From the NCBI GenBank assembly GCA_900756765.1, contig CAAELE010000023.1, positions 3,765 to 67,764 of the forward strand: a stretch of DNA of 64,000 bases, in the 5' to 3' direction. Origin of the DNA: an uncultured Collinsella sp. Lineage in GTDB: Bacteria > Actinomycetota > Coriobacteriia > Coriobacteriales > Coriobacteriaceae. Position numbers and translations under genes: made by a program. Shown here piece by piece: positions 24,393 through 32,559 of this stretch. The first letter of the stretch is position 1, and each line of letters opens with the position of its first letter. Under the pieces are notes generated by a model that saw only the letters and a list, made by a program, of their open reading frames with translations, was not told the origin of the DNA and did not search any database.

Positions 24393-25793
24393 CTAGGACA
24401 GGACGGGGCTAAAGTCGAAGCGCAGCGTCATGAGGTGCTGCGGGGATTCGATGGCTGCGGCAATGATGTCGGCATCTCGTGCACGATCGAACCCTTCAAG
24501 TTCCATTTGATAGGGGAAGTCTTCTTGGATACCGATGCGACGCGGAACCAAAAGCTTGGTTCCGTCGAATTCTTCGGTTCGCGTTCCGTCTGCTGCAACG
24601 GAATAAAGGTGTAACTTGGCGGTCGTTGTGGCATCAAGTGCCGAGATAGCTTGGATATCGTTCGATGCGCTCCTTGCTCCCACTGCTGTAAGTGCCGTAG
24701 GCGCGACGACTTCACCCGAAGGCAAAAAGACGAGCTCGACGGTATTGGGGAATGCGATGAGGATATTTTTGCGGCGGGGCGCATTGGCAGCGACTGGCTC
24801 AATGCTTGCGGCATCGACGGTTTCCGTGTGGTCGAGCGCGACCATCATGCAACAGTTGCCTTCGTCGACATCTGGGGGAGCGGCAAATTCCAGGCCGTCT
24901 TTCGGTTGGGGATCGCCTAGTTCGGTGGTGGTGCCGCCTGGCTTCTCCAAAGGAGCCGCAGCGTTGTCTTCTGATGATGCATCGTCTGCATCGTCAACAC
25001 GTGTCGGTGCGTCTGCGACCTCGTCTTTGGGGGATTTGTCATTATCGCTCGATATAGGAGCAGCAATCCCGACGGACCCCGCTCCGTGCCATGTCATTTG
25101 GAGCAGCGCCGGATCGGCGAGAATGCGCTGCACGCCCGGCTCCTGGGCATCGATATTGATGGGGGCGGGTTCTGATCCGCGCGTGAGGTTAAGCGAGCCC
25201 TTCTGTCTGGTGCTTTGAGCCTCTTGGTCGTCCGCGTCGCCAGCGTAGAACAGCAAAGGCGCATCTCCTGTTGCGATGGCTTCGGTGCCCGCCTTGGTCA
25301 GTCGCAGCGATGCCGTAAAGGAGATGATGGGCTGCGCGCCATCGACATTCGAGGGAACGCAGCCCAGGCATACACCCCCTTCTTCTTCATTGGCCGCGCT
25401 GTCGAAGACGACCTTCGCCCCGTTCGCCGAGTCATCGACCGAGGCAATATCGATGCGCAGCTCTAAGTCGCACGGGTCGCCATCGGCGTCGACTGCGGCC
25501 GATTTCCATGTACAGATGGCATAACCTGTCTGGGGGCCGTTCTCCTTGTCCGGTCGCCTGGTATCCACGACTATCGAGTCGACCGTATTGCGGTGAAGGC
25601 ATCCCGAGGTTCGGACCGTGGCATGTGCGAGCGAAAAACGTTGGCAGGCGACGATACCCGACGAATTCGCCACGGGGTTCAGAGCTTGCGGTAAGGAGTT
25701 TGCCGTGGCGGGCGTCGCCCAAGCGGCGAGAGGCATACCGCTCGCCAGTGCGCTGCAGAGCGCGGCGACGGGCAAAAGGTTTTTGGGTGCCAT
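24393..25793 (-). CDS. Large secreted surface protein, function unknown
   Basis: The 466-residue protein has an N-terminal signal peptide (MAPKNLLPVAALCSALASGM, cleavage near AWATPA). AGGAGA precedes the ATG. The mature part is Asp/Ala-rich with paired Cys (SSGIVACQRF, TSGCLHRN, GVCLGCVP, EGNCCMM), suggesting disulfides. It contains a ~60-residue acidic disordered stretch (around ADDASSEDNAAAPLEK). No sortase motif or C-terminal span was seen, so it is either released or held by partners. It is the last gene of a five-gene surface cluster that includes a WxL-like protein and a short anchor-like protein. No family recognised. Confidence 0.7.
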   Translation of the reverse strand: MAPKNLLPVAALCSALASGMPLAAWATPATANSLPQALNPVANSSGIVACQRFSLAHATVRTSGCLHRNTVDSIVVDTRRPDKENGPQTGYAICTWKSAAVDADGDPCDLELRIDIASVDDSANGAKVVFDSAANEEEGGVCLGCVPSNVDGAQPIISFTASLRLTKAGTEAIATGDAPLLFYAGDADDQEAQSTRQKGSLNLTRGSEPAPINIDAQEPGVQRILADPALLQMTWHGAGSVGIAAPISSDNDKSPKDEVADAPTRVDDADDASSEDNAAAPLEKPGGTTTELGDPQPKDGLEFAAPPDVDEGNCCMMVALDHTETVDAASIEPVAANAPRRKNILIAFPNTVELVFLPSGEVVAPTALTAVGARSASNDIQAISALDATTTAKLHLYSVAADGTRTEEFDGTKLLVPRRIGIQEDFPYQMELEGFDRARDADIIAAAIESPQHLMTLRFDFSPVLS

Positions 25794-25832
25794 GGTTCTC
25801 CTATCTATTCCGCGTACTCCGGTCGTGCTTGG

Positions 25833-26093
25833 CTATCGGTTGCGTTTGATGTTCAGGCCAAGGCACGTCAGTCCTGCCCCCGCCGTGGCGAAGCCTGCCG
25901 CAATGAGTTGCCGGGTGTCGCTCGTCTGAGCGAGCGGCTCGTGACGGCTGCCGCGATTAAGGCCCGAAAGGTCGACGGTCACTTCTGTGGCCGCCTGCGC
26001 TTGCTCTTGTTGAGCAAAGGCCATGGCAGGTGCGGACGCCAAGATGCCGACGATGGCGGCCAGTGCAATCGCCTTAGGACGTGGCGTGCGCAC
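25833..26093 (-). CDS. Short secreted protein with degenerate sortase-type anchor (LAQTS)
   Basis: The likely GTG start at 26093 overlaps the previous gene by 20 bases and gives 86 residues. They comprise a signal peptide (AIALAAIVGILASAPAMAFA), a ~30-residue mature segment, then EPLAQTSDTRQLIAAGFATA and a basic GLNIKRNR tail. The arrangement of motif, hydrophobic helix and basic end is that of short LPXTG proteins found in WxL clusters. Here LAQTS-D replaces LPXTG-D. Actinobacterial class E sortases accept LAXTG, which makes an altered sorting signal plausible; without Gly it may simply be a membrane anchor. The start codon is uncertain because the ribosome site is weak. Confidence 0.55.
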   Translation of the reverse strand: MRTPRPKAIALAAIVGILASAPAMAFAQQEQAQAATEVTVDLSGLNRGSRHEPLAQTSDTRQLIAAGFATAGAGLTCLGLNIKRNR

Positions 26094-26676
26094 CGGGCTC
26101 GACCGTCCAGGTGATGCTTGCCACTTGATCTCCCGTACCGGTGGCGTGGTAGATGTCACGCGTGACGCGGGCGACGTGGCCACTCACATTGAGCTTGATT
26201 TTGTCCGTTCCGTCGGCAATGCCCTGGTACTTCATGTCGAAGCTTGCGTCCTTGGAAAGATCGAGGCCCGTAGTCTGAGTCGCCGAGCTGGCATCCTTTT
26301 CTGCCTTATCGGGGCCAACCTTAAAATCGATGGAGTTCTGGGCCGAGCCCGTCTTTGCGTCTGCAACGATTGTCCAGTCGTTCTTGGCCGTGACCTTCAT
26401 GTTGGTGACGTGGATGCCATATGCCGAGAGGTTGTCGATGGTAATCGTCTTGTCGGAGGGTCCTACAAGCGTTCCGTCGGCTTTGGCGGCAAAGGGGATG
26501 ACCGTTGGCGCCTTAAACGAAACATTGCTAATGTCGGCCTTCACCGTCACATCGGTGGTTCCAACGCGCACCTCTGCCATGGCCGCCGTTGGCGCGGCGC
26601 CCATCGCAAGTGCGAGCGTAAGCCCTGCGCCCACGGCGAGTGCCCTGGCTCCGCTCAGGTTCATGGGTGTGTTCAT
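26074..26676 (-). CDS. Secreted WxL-like domain surface protein
   Basis: The 200-residue protein has a signal peptide (GAGLTLALAMGAAPTAAMAE) after a start with AAAGGA upstream. The mature part is beta-rich (TDVTVKADISNVSFKAPTV). It contains two elements that resemble the WxL cell-wall-binding domain: KNDWTIVAD (W-x-I for W-x-L) and the terminal VASITWTVEPG, like the YxxxLTWTL end of that domain. WxL proteins bind peptidoglycan non-covalently at the surface of Gram-positive bacteria. The neighbours (membrane-anchored and short anchor proteins) are the kinds found in WxL clusters. The match is by eye and weaker than canonical. Confidence 0.6.
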   Translation of the reverse strand: MNTPMNLSGARALAVGAGLTLALAMGAAPTAAMAEVRVGTTDVTVKADISNVSFKAPTVIPFAAKADGTLVGPSDKTITIDNLSAYGIHVTNMKVTAKNDWTIVADAKTGSAQNSIDFKVGPDKAEKDASSATQTTGLDLSKDASFDMKYQGIADGTDKIKLNVSGHVARVTRDIYHATGTGDQVASITWTVEPGAHATS

Positions 26677-26763
26677 AATCGATCCTTTCTGCTCGTCACG
26701 GACTGTTTCCGTGATGGTTGGACGAATGGGGACAGGGTGTGGCCCCTGCGAGCGCGTAGGCCA

Positions 26764-27273
26764 CTAGCCTTCTGCCTGGGCCACCCGCACTTTGACGCGC
26801 GTCGGATTGCCATGGGTGTCGTAGGTCTTGGCATCGAGTGCCTGAATCTCGATATATGCCTCGCCTTCTTGGATATCGCCGGCGGGGCAGGTCTCAACCG
26901 TCTTGCCGGCTTCGACCACACCGGACTCATAGATGGTTTCGTCGTTTTGAATCACGCGGAAGCGCTGGGGAAACTTGTTGTCTTGGACGTTTTGCACGTT
27001 GACGCGCAACTTGCCGCCTTCCTGCAACTGTGCGACCGGCGCGACCGAGATCGTCATCATGTTGTCGCGGACGATGGCGTCGAGCTCATCCTGGATTTCT
27101 TGGCGCGATTTACCCTCTGCCGTCGTGACCGAGGCGCCCGCTTCGGGTACGGGCTGCGACTGCCAGGCGTATAGCCCTACGGCGATGAGGGCGCAGACGA
27201 TAGCCAGGCAGGCAACGACGAGTTTCTTGCGACGCCCCAGTCCTGCAAGGCGGGGCGGCTTCTTCGCACTCAT
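26764..27273 (-). CDS. Membrane-anchored extracytoplasmic protein, cluster component
   Basis: The 169-residue protein has a basic N-terminus (MSAKKPPRLAGLGRRKK), one transmembrane helix (LVVACLAIVCALIAVGLYAW) and an outer domain. The outer domain starts with a short helix (RQEIQDELDAIVRDNMMTIS), and a beta-sandwich-like segment follows (GGKLRVNVQNVQDNKFPQRF, then EGEAYIEIQALD). The ATG overlaps the upstream stop by ATGA (27270-27273), so it is coupled to the 98-residue gene. By position it may hold or assemble the WxL-like protein encoded next. No named family was recognised. Confidence 0.7.
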   Translation of the reverse strand: MSAKKPPRLAGLGRRKKLVVACLAIVCALIAVGLYAWQSQPVPEAGASVTTAEGKSRQEIQDELDAIVRDNMMTISVAPVAQLQEGGKLRVNVQNVQDNKFPQRFRVIQNDETIYESGVVEAGKTVETCPAGDIQEGEAYIEIQALDAKTYDTHGNPTRVKVRVAQAEG

Positions 27274-27566
27274 GCGGCGTCCTTGGTGGTGTAGACACGT
27301 GCGAACGTGGACGGGTCCGCTCCAAAGAGCATGTGAAGCATCAGGCGGCGCGAGTAGATGAGCTCGTCGAAGTCGTGAGGGAGCTCGATGCTGTGGATAC
27401 GCGCGATGTGGTGGGCGAGCGCCGAGAACGACTCGGGGTCGCAGATAACATCGGTGGTGACGTGGTAGACCGCCGTATCGGGAAACGCCTCTTCGTCGAA
27501 AGGCAGGAGATAGGGATCGCCGTCGACCTCGATGGCGACGTCGTACTGGGGCCAGTAATATGCCAT
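27270..27566 (-). CDS. Small cytoplasmic protein, first gene of the surface cluster
   Basis: The 98-residue protein starts at an ATG with GGGAGG seven bases upstream. It is acidic and soluble (MAYYWPQYDVAIEVDGDPYL, then ALAHHIARIHSIELPHDFDE), with no signal or membrane span. It overlaps the next gene by four bases. It resembles small uncharacterised proteins of Coriobacteriia; the His-rich middle (AHHIARIH) is not a known motif. Role unknown, but coupling puts it in the surface operon. Confidence 0.65.
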   Translation of the reverse strand: MAYYWPQYDVAIEVDGDPYLLPFDEEAFPDTAVYHVTTDVICDPESFSALAHHIARIHSIELPHDFDELIYSRRLMLHMLFGADPSTFARVYTTKDAA

Positions 27567-27912
27567 GGGAACCTCCCTGCTTCTGGGGCCAAAACTTCCA
27601 TTGGTTTTGGCTGTTGATGCCGACCGTATCAGTCACTACTTGACCAATTTCTGACCAAATGCTTGACGGATTGACATCTCCGCAGGTAAAAGATGGTAAA
27701 AATTACTTCAACTTTTTTCGAGCGACAATTGCGTGATCGCTGGCGGTAAAGCGACATGTGTCAAAAGCATCGTCTGCCGAGGAAACCATGCCGCTCGCCG
27801 AATTGCACGAACGTAAAAATCGCCAATTATGGAGACGGTCTCGAACACGTCGACGAAACGATGCGGTAACATCTCCCTGCAAATACTGTAGTTAGCTAAA
27901 GGGGGAGTTCGC
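27567..27912. promoter_or_regulatory. Divergent promoter region between surface cluster and lactate operon
   Basis: No gene is supported in these 346 bases. An inverted repeat CCAAAAC-8-GTTTTGG (27589-27610) lies just upstream of the minus-strand cluster. Two direct copies of TGACCAA (27641-27647 and 27652-27658) are spaced 11 bp apart, one helical turn, and are a reasonable operator. TTGACA at 27671-27676 and the AT-rich stretch after it may be promoter parts. The cognate regulators are not in the window. Confidence 0.4.
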
Positions 27913-29514
27913 GTGTCTGCAACCATCAAACCCTTCACCGACGAGTTTGAAGAATATAGTCGCGATGAGTCTCGCGCATCGGGCGAGGCCTCGAGTATCT
28001 CGTTTCCGACAACGGAGGACGAGGTCCGCGCCATTTTGAAAAAGCTCCATGCCGAGCGTGTCCCGGTGACGGTTCAGGGCGCCCGGACCGGTCTTGCCGC
28101 CGGCGCCGTGCCTCATGGCGGTCACATTCTCAATACTTCCCGCATGAATCGCTATCTAGGCATTCGCCGCGATGAGCAGGGCCGCTTTCTTTTGCGTGTG
28201 GCGCCCGGCGTCGTGCTGTCTGAGCTGCGCAAGCAGCTGGGCAAGAAAGTGTTGCCGACTGCCGGCTGGGACCAGGCATCGCTTGAGGCCTACGAGGAGT
28301 TCCAGGAAGCTCCCGAGCAATTCTTTCCTACCGATCCCACCGAGGCATCTGCCTGCCTGGGCGGTATGGCGGCATGCAACGCTTCCGGCGCCCGTAGCTA
28401 CGCTTACGGCCCCATGCGCCCTCACGTCACGGGCCTTCATGTCGTGCTGACCGATGGTGACCTGCTCGAGCTTCACCGTGGCGAGGTTTTTGCACAGGGT
28501 CGTCGCCTTTCGCTCGTCACGGCGCAGGGCCGCACGCTCGAGCTCGACCTTCCCGGCTACACCATGCCCAAGACCAAAAATGCTTCGGGCTATTTCGTTG
28601 CTGACGATATGGATGCCATCGATCTGTTTATCGGTGCGTGTGGCACACTCGGCGTCATCACCGAGCTCGAGATTGCCCTGCAGACGGCGCCTGCGGTCGT
28701 TTGGGGCGTGAGCTGCTTCTTTGACAGCGAAGACAGGGCTGTGTCCTTCACCGATTCTGTGCGTCCCGTCCTCTCCCACGCGGCTGCCATCGAATATTTC
28801 GATGCGGGCGCCCTGGATATCCTGCGTCGTCAGCGTGAGCAGTCGACCGCGTTCGCCTCGCTGCCGGCGCTCGACAAAGACGCCAAGGTCTGTGTCTACG
28901 TGGAGCTCGACTGCGACGACGAAGCCCAGGCGACTGAGGAGCTGTATCACTTGGGGTGGGTACTGGAGCTTGCGGGCGGCAGCGACGATGCGACATGGGT
29001 CGCGCGCACCGAGGTCGATCGCGAGTGTCAGCGATTCTTCCGCCATGCGGTGCCCGAGAGCGTCAACATGCTCATCGACGAGCGTCGCCGCACGGATCCC
29101 ACCATCACCAAACTGGGCTCGGACATGTCGGTGCCCAACGCACGCTTGGCCGATGTTATCGCCCTTTATCGTCGCACGTTGGCCGAAAGTGGGCTTGAAT
29201 CTGCCGCCTGGGGGCACATCGGTAACAACCATCTGCATGTGAACATTCTGCCGCGCGATGCGCAGGATTACCGCCGCGGCGGAGAACTCTTTGCCCAGTG
29301 GGCTTCCGAGGTCACGGCCATGGGCGGCGCCGTCTCCGCCGAACACGGCGTCGGCAAGATCAAGGCGGGCTTCTTGGAGACGATGTACGGTCACGAGGCC
29401 ATGGTCGAGTCGGCGCGGCTCAAGCTCCAGCTCGATCCTGCCGGGCAGCTGGGTCGCGGTAACCTGTTTTCGGAGAAGCTCTTGGATGAGCTCGTCCAGA
29501 AAGGGGGCGCGTGA
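27913..29514 (+). CDS. lctD: FAD-binding lactate dehydrogenase subunit (GlcD-like) of an Etf-linked complex
   Basis: A flavoprotein of the D-lactate/glycolate oxidase family, 533 residues. The PCMH FAD domain shows VTVQGARTGLAAGAVPHGG, NTSRMNRYL and GGMAACNASGARSYAYG. The C-terminal FAD-oxidase domain shows WGHIGNNHLHVNILP and GGAVSAEHGVGKIK. The GTG start has GGGGGAG upstream. It overlaps the start region of etfB, which is followed by an EtfA with a ferredoxin domain. This is the gene set of the electron-confurcating lactate dehydrogenase of Acetobacterium. There, lactate oxidation drives NAD+ reduction at the expense of reduced ferredoxin. Other 2-hydroxy acids are possible substrates. Confidence 0.85.
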   Translation: MSATIKPFTDEFEEYSRDESRASGEASSISFPTTEDEVRAILKKLHAERVPVTVQGARTGLAAGAVPHGGHILNTSRMNRYLGIRRDEQGRFLLRVAPGVVLSELRKQLGKKVLPTAGWDQASLEAYEEFQEAPEQFFPTDPTEASACLGGMAACNASGARSYAYGPMRPHVTGLHVVLTDGDLLELHRGEVFAQGRRLSLVTAQGRTLELDLPGYTMPKTKNASGYFVADDMDAIDLFIGACGTLGVITELEIALQTAPAVVWGVSCFFDSEDRAVSFTDSVRPVLSHAAAIEYFDAGALDILRRQREQSTAFASLPALDKDAKVCVYVELDCDDEAQATEELYHLGWVLELAGGSDDATWVARTEVDRECQRFFRHAVPESVNMLIDERRRTDPTITKLGSDMSVPNARLADVIALYRRTLAESGLESAAWGHIGNNHLHVNILPRDAQDYRRGGELFAQWASEVTAMGGAVSAEHGVGKIKAGFLETMYGHEAMVESARLKLQLDPAGQLGRGNLFSEKLLDELVQKGGA

Positions 29515-29516
29515 AG

Positions 29517-30332
29517 ATGAGCGATTTCCATATGGTGGTGTGCGTCAAGGCGGTGCCCGGAAGCACCGAGGTCAAGATGGACCCCAAGACCAATACCATC
29601 GTGCGCGATGGCAAGCAGGCAGTCATTAATCCCTTTGACGCGAGCGCTTTGGAATGCGCGCTGGCGCTGAAGGACGACTTTATCGGCTTTGGCATGGACG
29701 TGCGCGTAACGGTGGTGTCGATGGGCATTCCCGCGACCGAATCGCTGCTGCGCGACTGCATCGCCCGAGGCGCCGATGACGCACTGCTGCTAACCGATCG
29801 CGCCTTTGCAGGTGCCGATACCCTGGCAACCACCTATGCCCTCAAGTGCGGCATCGAGGCGCTCGACGAGGACTTCGACCTGCTCATCTGCGGCAAGATG
29901 GCGGTGGACGGCGATACGGCCCAGATTGGTCCCGAGCTTGCCGGTGCCTTTGAGATTCCCTGCGTGACCGACGTGAGCTGCGTGCAGAGCGCGGGCTTTA
30001 CGACCTGTGGTTCACTGGCGCTTGTTCACGGCTGCGATGCCGGCGAGGAGACGGTGTATCTGGAGATGCCGTGCGCGATGACGGCTGCCAAGGAGATTGG
30101 CCAACTGCGTATGCCGGGCATTGCCGGTATTCGTGCGGCCGAGGAGGCGGACGTGCGCGTGGTCAACGCTGCTGACGTGAACGCCGACCCCGCGCGCTGC
30201 GGCCTTGCCGGCTCGCCGACGCAGGTCGTGCGATCGTTTGTGCCCGATCGCGACCAAACGTGCGAGGCCGTTGACGGAACGGCGTCCGAGCAGGCGGCGA
30301 AACTTGCCAAGATTATCGAGGGGATGGCATAG
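29517..30332 (+). CDS. etfB: Electron transfer flavoprotein beta subunit of the lactate dehydrogenase complex
   Basis: The 271-residue EtfB-type protein carries part of the Etf FAD/AMP or bifurcating-FAD site. It shows the usual MVVCVKAVPGSTEVKMD start, NPFDASALECALAL, SMGIPATESLLRDCIARGAD and LLICGKMAVDGDTAQIGPEL. A coupled GTG start six bases earlier (29511) would overlap the lctD stop by four bases; the ATG at 29517 has better spacing to AAGGGGG. It is directly followed by etfA. Retention of DGDTAQIGP and the ferredoxin-bearing partner fit a bifurcating rather than a simple Etf. Confidence 0.9.
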   Translation: MSDFHMVVCVKAVPGSTEVKMDPKTNTIVRDGKQAVINPFDASALECALALKDDFIGFGMDVRVTVVSMGIPATESLLRDCIARGADDALLLTDRAFAGADTLATTYALKCGIEALDEDFDLLICGKMAVDGDTAQIGPELAGAFEIPCVTDVSCVQSAGFTTCGSLALVHGCDAGEETVYLEMPCAMTAAKEIGQLRMPGIAGIRAAEEADVRVVNAADVNADPARCGLAGSPTQVVRSFVPDRDQTCEAVDGTASEQAAKLAKIIEGMA

Positions 30333-31538
30333 ATGAGCGGACTGATTATCGATAGCGAAGCCTGTATCGGCTGTGGTCGCTGCGTTCGCGCCTGTGCCTC
30401 GGGCGGCATCGTAGTGGAAGGCGAGCGGCCCAACCGTTGCGCCCGCGTAACCGACGGCTGCATCCTATGCGGTGGGTGCGTCGACGCCTGCCCCGTCAAC
30501 GCCATCTCGATTGAGCGCGACGAGCCCGCTGGCGCGGTTAACCTGGATGCATATCGAGACATTTGGGTATTCGTTCAGACCGACGAGCACGATGTCGTGG
30601 CCCCGGTGGCCTACGAGCTCATGGGCAAGGGACGCGAGCTTGCCGATGCTCGCGGCTGCCGCCTGGTGGCATTGGCCGGCATGAGCCCCGAGAGCTCGTT
30701 CAAGGACCTGGAGCATCTGGTTTGCGCCGGTGCAGACGAGGTTCTGGTCTGTCGCGACGAGCGTCTGCGTCAGAACGATGCGGAGGTCTACGCCCGGCTA
30801 ATCTGCGATTTGGTGGCAGAGCGCAAGCCCGAGGCCATTCTGTACGGTGCGACCGCCTTTGGCCGCGAACTGGCGCCCGGCGTTGCCGTGCGTTTGCAGA
30901 CGGGCCTTACGGCTGACTGCACCGTACTTTCGATGGATACGAAGACGGGACTGCTGCAACAGACGCGCCCGGCGTTTGGCGGCAACTTGATGGCCACCAT
31001 CATTTGCCCCAATCATCGTCCCCAGATGGCAACGGTGCGTCCCGGCATCTTTGGAGCGCCCGAGTTTGACTATAGCCGTTCCGGTACGATTGCCCAGGTA
31101 TCGCTTGCGGAAGACGCCAAGGCTCGTGTCGAGATCTCGATTCCCGCCGAGGAGTGGGGGCAGCAGGCTTCGATCGCCGATGCCGAGCGCCTGGTCGTGG
31201 TGGGTCGCGGCATTGGTTCCAAGAAAAACCTGCCGCTGATGCGAAGACTCGCCGAGGCTCTGGGAGCCGAGCTTGGCTGCACGCGACCTGTCGTGGAGGC
31301 CGGCTGGTTGGAGTATCGCCATCAGATTGGCCAGACAGGCGTATCGGTTTCGCCCAAGCTTCTCGTGAGTATCGGTGTTTCGGGCACCATCCAGCATCTT
31401 GCCGGCATCGGTGGGGCGGAGTGCATTATCGCCATCAACGAGGACCCGGATGCTCCCATCTTTGGTGCTGCCCAGTACAAGGTTGTCGGCGATGCCGTCG
31501 AGGTCGCCGAGGAGCTGCTGGCCCAGCTTGAGCGCTAG
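30333..31538 (+). CDS. etfA: Electron transfer flavoprotein alpha subunit with N-terminal 2[4Fe-4S] ferredoxin domain
   Basis: The 401-residue protein begins with two CxxCxxCxxxC clusters (ACIGCGRCVRACA and GCILCGGCVDACP). The EtfA N-domain follows, then the C-terminal FAD domain (RLVVVGRGIGSKKNLPL, WLEYRHQIGQTGVSVSPKLL, GVSGTIQHLAGI, NEDPDAPIF). The extra ferredoxin module is the hallmark of LctC-type subunits that exchange electrons with ferredoxin. The ATG lies right after the etfB stop. Its stop shares the palindrome CTAG (31535-31538) with the stop of the converging HD-domain gene, so no space is left for a separate terminator. Confidence 0.93.
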   Translation: MSGLIIDSEACIGCGRCVRACASGGIVVEGERPNRCARVTDGCILCGGCVDACPVNAISIERDEPAGAVNLDAYRDIWVFVQTDEHDVVAPVAYELMGKGRELADARGCRLVALAGMSPESSFKDLEHLVCAGADEVLVCRDERLRQNDAEVYARLICDLVAERKPEAILYGATAFGRELAPGVAVRLQTGLTADCTVLSMDTKTGLLQQTRPAFGGNLMATIICPNHRPQMATVRPGIFGAPEFDYSRSGTIAQVSLAEDAKARVEISIPAEEWGQQASIADAERLVVVGRGIGSKKNLPLMRRLAEALGAELGCTRPVVEAGWLEYRHQIGQTGVSVSPKLLVSIGVSGTIQHLAGIGGAECIIAINEDPDAPIFGAAQYKVVGDAVEVAEELLAQLER

Positions 31539-32347
31539 GCGCGCGCCAGCCAGTAGCGCATCTCGTCCTTAAGACGGCTCCAGGTTGCCTGTGTGGCGGG
31601 GTCGGTAAAGGGCTGCGTAATACCAAAGGGCGCGTCGAGTAGGCGGTGGATATCGCCCTGTTCGCGCGCCAGCGCGCGGCTCGCCGGATAGACGAGCTCA
31701 AACATAAAGCAGATGAGTCCCACCAGGTAGTCTGCGGGCTCGTTGCGTTCATCGCGTGCGACGCAGCGGTGCTCGTCAAAGGCGGCAAGTGCCGGCGACG
31801 AGAAACGGCTGCCGAGAAACGTCTTCTCGTCCACCTTGAGGATGGTGTCGACGGTGCCGTCGGCGATGGTGCGCATAATGTCGATCTTGTCACCATCGCG
31901 CACGATATCGCAGAAGCTTCGCGTGCGCACGTCGAGCTGCGCGGGTAGACGGAAATCGCTGTGATAGGCAATGCTCGCTCGGATGAGCTCATCTTCTGCC
32001 GGGTCATCGATAAAGTCGCGGATGCTCGTTACGGCGGGTGCATCGGCGGGATTCTCGCCAAAGAGGACCTCGATGCCCAGCGCCGCATGGCTCATGCTCT
32101 CGGCGTCCTTAAAGGTGTCCCAGCGTCGTAGCTGCTCAAAGCGGCCCATATCGTGCAGCAGGCCGCAAAGCCAAGCTAGGTCAATGTCCTGCGGTGACCA
32201 GCCCTGCTCACGTGCCACGGTATCGCACGCTTCCGCCACGTGATAGGTGTGTTCGATCTTGAGTGCGATGCGCGGATTGGCGGCATCGTAAGCATCGGTA
32301 TAGCGTTTGAAGGCCGCGGTCGCCCGGGCCCGATCGATAGCTGTCAT
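31535..32347 (-). CDS. HD-domain phosphohydrolase
   Basis: The 270-residue protein has the HD motif set: IEHTYHVAEACD (first His), LCGLLHDMGRFEQ (HD), then later His/Asp in ASIAYHSDFRLP and RDGDKIDIMR. These residues coordinate a metal for nucleotide or phosphate-ester hydrolysis. GGAAG lies just upstream of the ATG. It converges on and overlaps the etfA stop by four bases. No accessory domain identifies the substrate; nucleotide or cyclic-nucleotide turnover is the usual guess for this group. Confidence 0.85.
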   Translation of the reverse strand: MTAIDRARATAAFKRYTDAYDAANPRIALKIEHTYHVAEACDTVAREQGWSPQDIDLAWLCGLLHDMGRFEQLRRWDTFKDAESMSHAALGIEVLFGENPADAPAVTSIRDFIDDPAEDELIRASIAYHSDFRLPAQLDVRTRSFCDIVRDGDKIDIMRTIADGTVDTILKVDEKTFLGSRFSSPALAAFDEHRCVARDERNEPADYLVGLICFMFELVYPASRALAREQGDIHRLLDAPFGITQPFTDPATQATWSRLKDEMRYWLARA

Positions 32348-32559
32348 AATGACTTCCTAAAAAGCTGTGTCTTTCGATCCGGTGGCAATTGTAGGTGAAC
32401 TCGGTTACTGCCGGGCGATGATTCTGCCATGTCGTTGCCTGACCCAACGAATCGAATTTCTCACCGAGCCGGTCTGCTTCTTCTGGTACCATGGTCAAAC
32501 TTTACTGTAGCAAAGCGTGACGTGGGCTTTTGTTCTGCGTCAGCGGAAATGGGGGTTTC

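Noticed and set aside
26677..26763. GGGGACAGG...GGCCCC palindrome between two surface genes as another copy of the 6324 repeat
   Set aside because: Shares only GGGGACAGG with that repeat; the arms do not match.
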